Origin: Dellaglioa kimchii
GTDB taxonomy: Bacteria; Bacillota; Bacilli; Lactobacillales; Lactobacillaceae
Length of the DNA stretch: 64,000 bases
Assembly (NCBI RefSeq): GCF_046115505.1
Contig: NZ_CP170736.1
Span: 124,001-188,000 of the forward strand
Reading direction: 5' to 3'
Under the pieces are notes generated by a model. The model saw only the letters and a program-made list of their open reading frames with translations. It had not been told where the DNA came from and did not search any database. Positions 61,855 through 64,000 of the stretch are shown piece by piece. A program made the position numbers and the translations under genes. Position 1 is the stretch's first letter; each line of letters opens with the position of its first letter.

Positions 61855-61883
61855 AAAAAAAACCACTTTCTTGTGAAAGTGGC
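61855..61883 (-). terminator. terminator of the NAD(P)-binding protein gene
   Basis: CCACTTTC and GAAAGTGG around TTGT with a T run on the minus strand (eight A on the plus strand). Confidence 0.85.
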
Positions 61884-61895
61884 AGATAATTAAAT

Positions 61896-62525
61896 TTATT
61901 TAGAAACAACGCTAAAACGTTCTTGATGATGTGAATTAGATTCAATTTCATCAACCAATGCGATAGAGAAGTCGGCATAGCTAATTTCACTATTACCTTG
62001 TGAATTCATTGTTAAAACGTCCCCGGCAATTTGATAGTGGCCTGTTTTTTCGCCACTAGGATTGAAAAAAGCAGCTGGTGAAATATAGACCCAATCTACA
62101 TTTGAAACGGTACGGAGTGTGACTAAAGCATCACGCATATTTTGGGCTGTTGCTTTAGCACCTTCAGGGAAGTCAGGTGTATCACCAAGTAACAGTGTTT
62201 TTTCAGAATTAACGAAAAGACTACTTGCGCCACCAACAATAACGAGCTTAACCTTAGTATCAGCTAAGATATCCGTTAAATGTTTTAATGATGTTTGATG
62301 AAGATTTTCTTGACCAAATGGAGCGTTAAAAGCATCTACAATAACATCAAATGATTCTAAATCAGCAGTTGTTAACTTGAAAAGATCTTTTTCCATAAAA
62401 GGAACATCTTCTGTTAATTTGCTTTTATTTCTAATAATAGCAGTAACATCTAAATGACGAGAAACGGCCTCTTTTAATGTAGATTGTCCTTGTTTACCAG
62501 TTGCACCAATAATTCCAATTTTCAT
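61896..62525 (-). CDS. NAD(P)H-binding protein, atypical SDR (NmrA/YwnB-like)
   Basis: 209 residues. Nucleotide motif GIIGATGKQGQ (about 3-13), VIVDAFNAP, LVIVGGASSLF and VYISPAAFFNP. This pattern is typical of PF13460 NAD(P)-binding proteins, often linked to oxidoreductase or redox-sensing functions; no substrate is evident. ATG after AAGGGAG. Single gene. Confidence 0.9.
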   Translation of the reverse strand: MKIGIIGATGKQGQSTLKEAVSRHLDVTAIIRNKSKLTEDVPFMEKDLFKLTTADLESFDVIVDAFNAPFGQENLHQTSLKHLTDILADTKVKLVIVGGASSLFVNSEKTLLLGDTPDFPEGAKATAQNMRDALVTLRTVSNVDWVYISPAAFFNPSGEKTGHYQIAGDVLTMNSQGNSEISYADFSIALVDEIESNSHHQERFSVVSK

Positions 62526-62614
62526 TTTATAACTCCCTTTCTAAGTAACTGTCTTCACAATAGTTGAATGACATTTTTTTGTCAAAGAATAAGTCGTCAG
62601 GTTACATCTTTATT

Positions 62615-62643
62615 TTAACTGATAAATATGGTATGTTTATAGT
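62615..62643 (+). promoter_or_regulatory. promoter of ssrA
   Basis: TTAACT, 17 bases, TATAGT, with the first base of tmRNA 7 bases after the -10. The -35 is weak. Confidence 0.55.
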
Positions 62644-62649
62644 TGTTAT

Positions 62650-63017
62650 GGGGACGTTCAGGATTCGACAGGTATAGGTTGAGCTTGGATTGCGTTTCGA
62701 AGTTTGCGTCTTCGTTAAAACGCTCAGTTAAATTATAACTGCAAAAAATAATAGTAATACTTACGCTTTAGCTGCTTAATAGCGCTCTAACGTAGATCCT
62801 CCTAGTATCGTCCATGTGCTAGATCTGGGTCCTAAATTAAGTGGACTTACGTTAACTTCTTCCACCTGGAGAAGTTAAAAGAGACTAATCAGGTTAGTCA
62901 GACGTGTTAGCCCTGTTATACGGCGCTACGGTTGGCGAATTTTAAATAGTATAACTATGAACGTAGATGTTTGAGTGGCAATATGCTTGGACGCGGGTTC
63001 GACTCCCGCCGTCTCCA
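62650..63017 (+). ncRNA. ssrA: transfer-messenger RNA (tmRNA)
   Basis: About 368 nt. 5' end GGGGACG pairs with CGTCTCC of the 3' end to form the tRNA-like acceptor stem; TTCGACTCCCGCC is the T arm. The tag frame resumes at GCA 62741 and reads AKNNSNTYALAA, stop TAA at 62777. Rescues stalled ribosomes with SmpB (22907) and RNase R (20538). Mature 3' end is A63017; CCA is not encoded. Downstream sequences may be an integration site. Confidence 0.96.
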
Positions 63018-63026
63018 TTTTACACA

Positions 63027-63158
63027 TTGAATAGGTTTGAATAAGGTTGAAAACCGTTATAAAATAACGTTTTTGCATTTTAAAAGTTTGAATAAGATTG
63101 AATGAGTTTGAATGCAAATTAAGGTGTTTTTAAGGTGATTTTTGACAATCCTATTCAA
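63027..63158 (+). repeat. phased 10-bp repeats and inverted copy downstream of ssrA
   Basis: TTGAATAGGT, TTGAATAAGG and TTGAAAACCG start at 63027, 63037 and 63047; TTGAATAAGA, TTGAATGAGT and TTGAATGCAA start at 63088, 63098 and 63108. Each triplet has an exact 10-base period. CCTATTCAA (63150-63158) is an inverted copy of TTGAATAGG. This resembles integrase arm-type binding sites at an att site. Confidence 0.6.
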
Positions 63159-63171
63159 CATAACAGATGAA

Positions 63172-63204
63172 AAGATGACTTGATTCGACGAGTTATCTTT
63201 TTTA
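63172..63204 (+). terminator. terminator downstream of ssrA
   Basis: AAGATGACT pairs with AGTTATCTT (one G-U), then T run. First good terminator after tmRNA, about 155 bases past its mature end. Confidence 0.75.
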
Positions 63205-63362
63205 TTTTGCCATAAAATTAGAGGTCTATTATGAAAAAATAAATTAATTTGTTAGAAATTACGGACACAAAAAATGACCATTTACAAAGGATTATTTTTG
63301 TAAGTAGTCGTTTTTTACGAACTTTATATTAAAATAAAGGTATAAACCAAGAAAGAATATAG

Positions 63363-63659
63363 TTAGTAACCATATCTAATATTGGAGATAGAGGTTAACT
63401 CTTTTAATTTTTTAGATTGATTGTCAGATAAAGGTTGTTCATCATTCTTGATGGCTTTAGAAAGATCTAAGTTCATGCGACTTAAAATGAATGGAACAGA
63501 AGAACGTTTTTGTTTTAGTTCTTCGAGATAAGCTTGTAACGTAACTTTAAGTGTATTATTACCATTATTTGTACTTAAATCAGTTAATAAATCGGTAATA
63601 ATTTGTTCGGCCTGTTTTCCACGATCATCTCCGCCGGAAAACCATTTTAATTTATTCAT
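63363..63659 (-). CDS. bacteriocin immunity-like small protein
   Basis: 98 residues, helical, no signal peptide. Begins KLKWFSGGDDRGKQAEQII and has VPFILSRMNLDLSKAIKND, then LSDNQSKKLKELTSISNIRYGY at the C-terminus. This pattern resembles class II bacteriocin immunity proteins of lactobacilli (four-helix, PF08951 type), recognised from memory only. ATG after AAGGAG. No bacteriocin gene is visible nearby within the window. Its position just beyond ssrA fits accessory cargo. Confidence 0.55.
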   Translation of the reverse strand: MNKLKWFSGGDDRGKQAEQIITDLLTDLSTNNGNNTLKVTLQAYLEELKQKRSSVPFILSRMNLDLSKAIKNDEQPLSDNQSKKLKELTSISNIRYGY

Positions 63660-63910
63660 AGACTAGAACTCCTTAATTTATTTGTATTAACTAATAATAT
63701 ATTAAAATATATAAATTAAAGAGAAATAGTTAACATAATAAATGATAAATATGGTCCCATTTGATCATGAAAATATAAATTAACCTACCAGTTTATGCCT
63801 GCCATATTTGTTGGAAGTATATTTTATCTTTAAAAAGTGGAATTATTTTTAGTTGATTTAATGACTAATCTTTGTAATACTAAATTTATAAAAAATTTAG
63901 GGGGGTTCGT
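63660..63910. other. AT-rich intergenic region
   Basis: About 250 bases between two divergent genes; it should hold both promoters but I see no promoter with two good boxes and no other feature. Confidence 0.4.
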
Positions 63911-64000
63911 ATGTCAAAAGGTAGAGTTGAAGCGTTCACAGATGCTGTAGTTGCTATTATTATGACAATCATGGTTTTAGAGTTAAAAGCACCAGAGGGA
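63911..64000 (+). CDS. TMEM175-family (DUF1211) potassium channel-like protein, 3' end outside window
   Basis: First 30 residues only. RVEAFTDAVVAIIMTIMVLEL matches the first helix of the TMEM175/DUF1211 family, whose RxxxFSD-type motif lines the ion pathway (here FTD). Family members are potassium channels in bacteria. ATG after TTTAGGGGGG. Truncated by the window end. Confidence 0.85.
   Translation, partial: MSKGRVEAFTDAVVAIIMTIMVLELKAPEG

Noticed and set aside
62926..63117. Minus-strand reading frame containing METAGVEPASK across the tmRNA 3' end
   Set aside because: This is a well-known false gene produced by reading the tRNA-like end of tmRNA backwards; it overlaps ssrA and the repeat tract.
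1..64000. CRISPR array, complete insertion sequence or rRNA operon
   Set aside because: I saw no regularly spaced identical repeats with spacers, no transposase frame and no rRNA sequence anywhere in the window.

Overview
This window is chromosomal DNA from a low-GC Gram-positive bacterium of the Lactobacillales, most likely Lactobacillus in the broad sense or a close relative such as Weissella; the genus cannot be fixed from the sequence alone. The evidence is the WxL/DUF916/LPXTG cell-surface cluster, the rpoN-cggR-gap-pgk-tpiA-eno order, the ung-pta-tsaE order, an RNase H with an N-terminal viroplasmin-like domain, an oleate hydratase, enterocin-A-type immunity proteins and a tmRNA with tag AKNNSNTYALAA.

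Layout. 1-5.2 kb: a cell-surface complex cluster with five tandem WxL proteins (the first cut by the window edge), one DUF916/DUF3324 membrane anchor and one small LPXTG protein. 5.2-7.9 kb: an AT-rich accessory patch of small multi-pass membrane proteins and a permuted papain-fold (YiiX/NlpC-P60-like) hydrolase. It contains a degraded second copy of the hydrolase and a copied half-terminator, which together point to a tandemly duplicated and partly deleted module. 8.0-15.6 kb: tRNA-Arg, rpoN, and the glycolytic operon under a CggR operator, with terminator-like hairpins between cggR/gap and gap/pgk. 15.6-18.5 kb: a LysR regulator divergent from an acetyltransferase and a short-chain dehydrogenase, then an orphan bacteriocin-immunity-like gene. 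18.5-25 kb: a CLC chloride transporter, secG, rnr, smpB and an ABC-F ATPase.

25-38 kb: a 3D-domain wall protein, a GNAT enzyme, glutamine transport (glnPQ), an MDR oxidoreductase, a HAD phosphatase, ung-pta-tsaE, glutathione peroxidase, a DnaQ-like exonuclease, murB and a CPA1 antiporter. 38-45.3 kb: a DUF1361 protein, then cdaA-cdaR-glmM, glmS and nagB. This block joins c-di-AMP synthesis to amino-sugar and peptidoglycan precursor metabolism; nagB, and less clearly glmS, carry NagR-type operator sequences. 45.4-52.6 kb: tagH, a candidate catabolite-controlled small RNA, tRNA-Asn, a 50-residue basic protein, RNase HI, an ArsR-type regulator with oleate hydratase, an aminotransferase and a universal stress protein.

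52.6-58.3 kb: a dicarboxylate/amino-acid symporter, an MFS transporter, and a three-gene ABC importer of the tryptophan type on the minus strand. The importer has a long leader with a possible Trp-containing leader peptide, alternative hairpins and a terminator. 58.2-62.6 kb: an L,D-transpeptidase with a perfect 12-bp inverted repeat around its promoter, tandem HAD phosphatases and an NAD(P)-binding protein. 62.6-64 kb: tmRNA (ssrA), whose SmpB partner is at 22.9 kb. It is followed by helically phased 10-bp repeats resembling integrase arm sites, a second immunity-like gene and the start of a TMEM175-type channel gene, so an integrated element may begin here.

The most interesting candidates are the duplicated hydrolase/membrane-protein module, the small RNA at 46.56 kb, the tryptophan-transporter leader, and the phased repeats next to ssrA.
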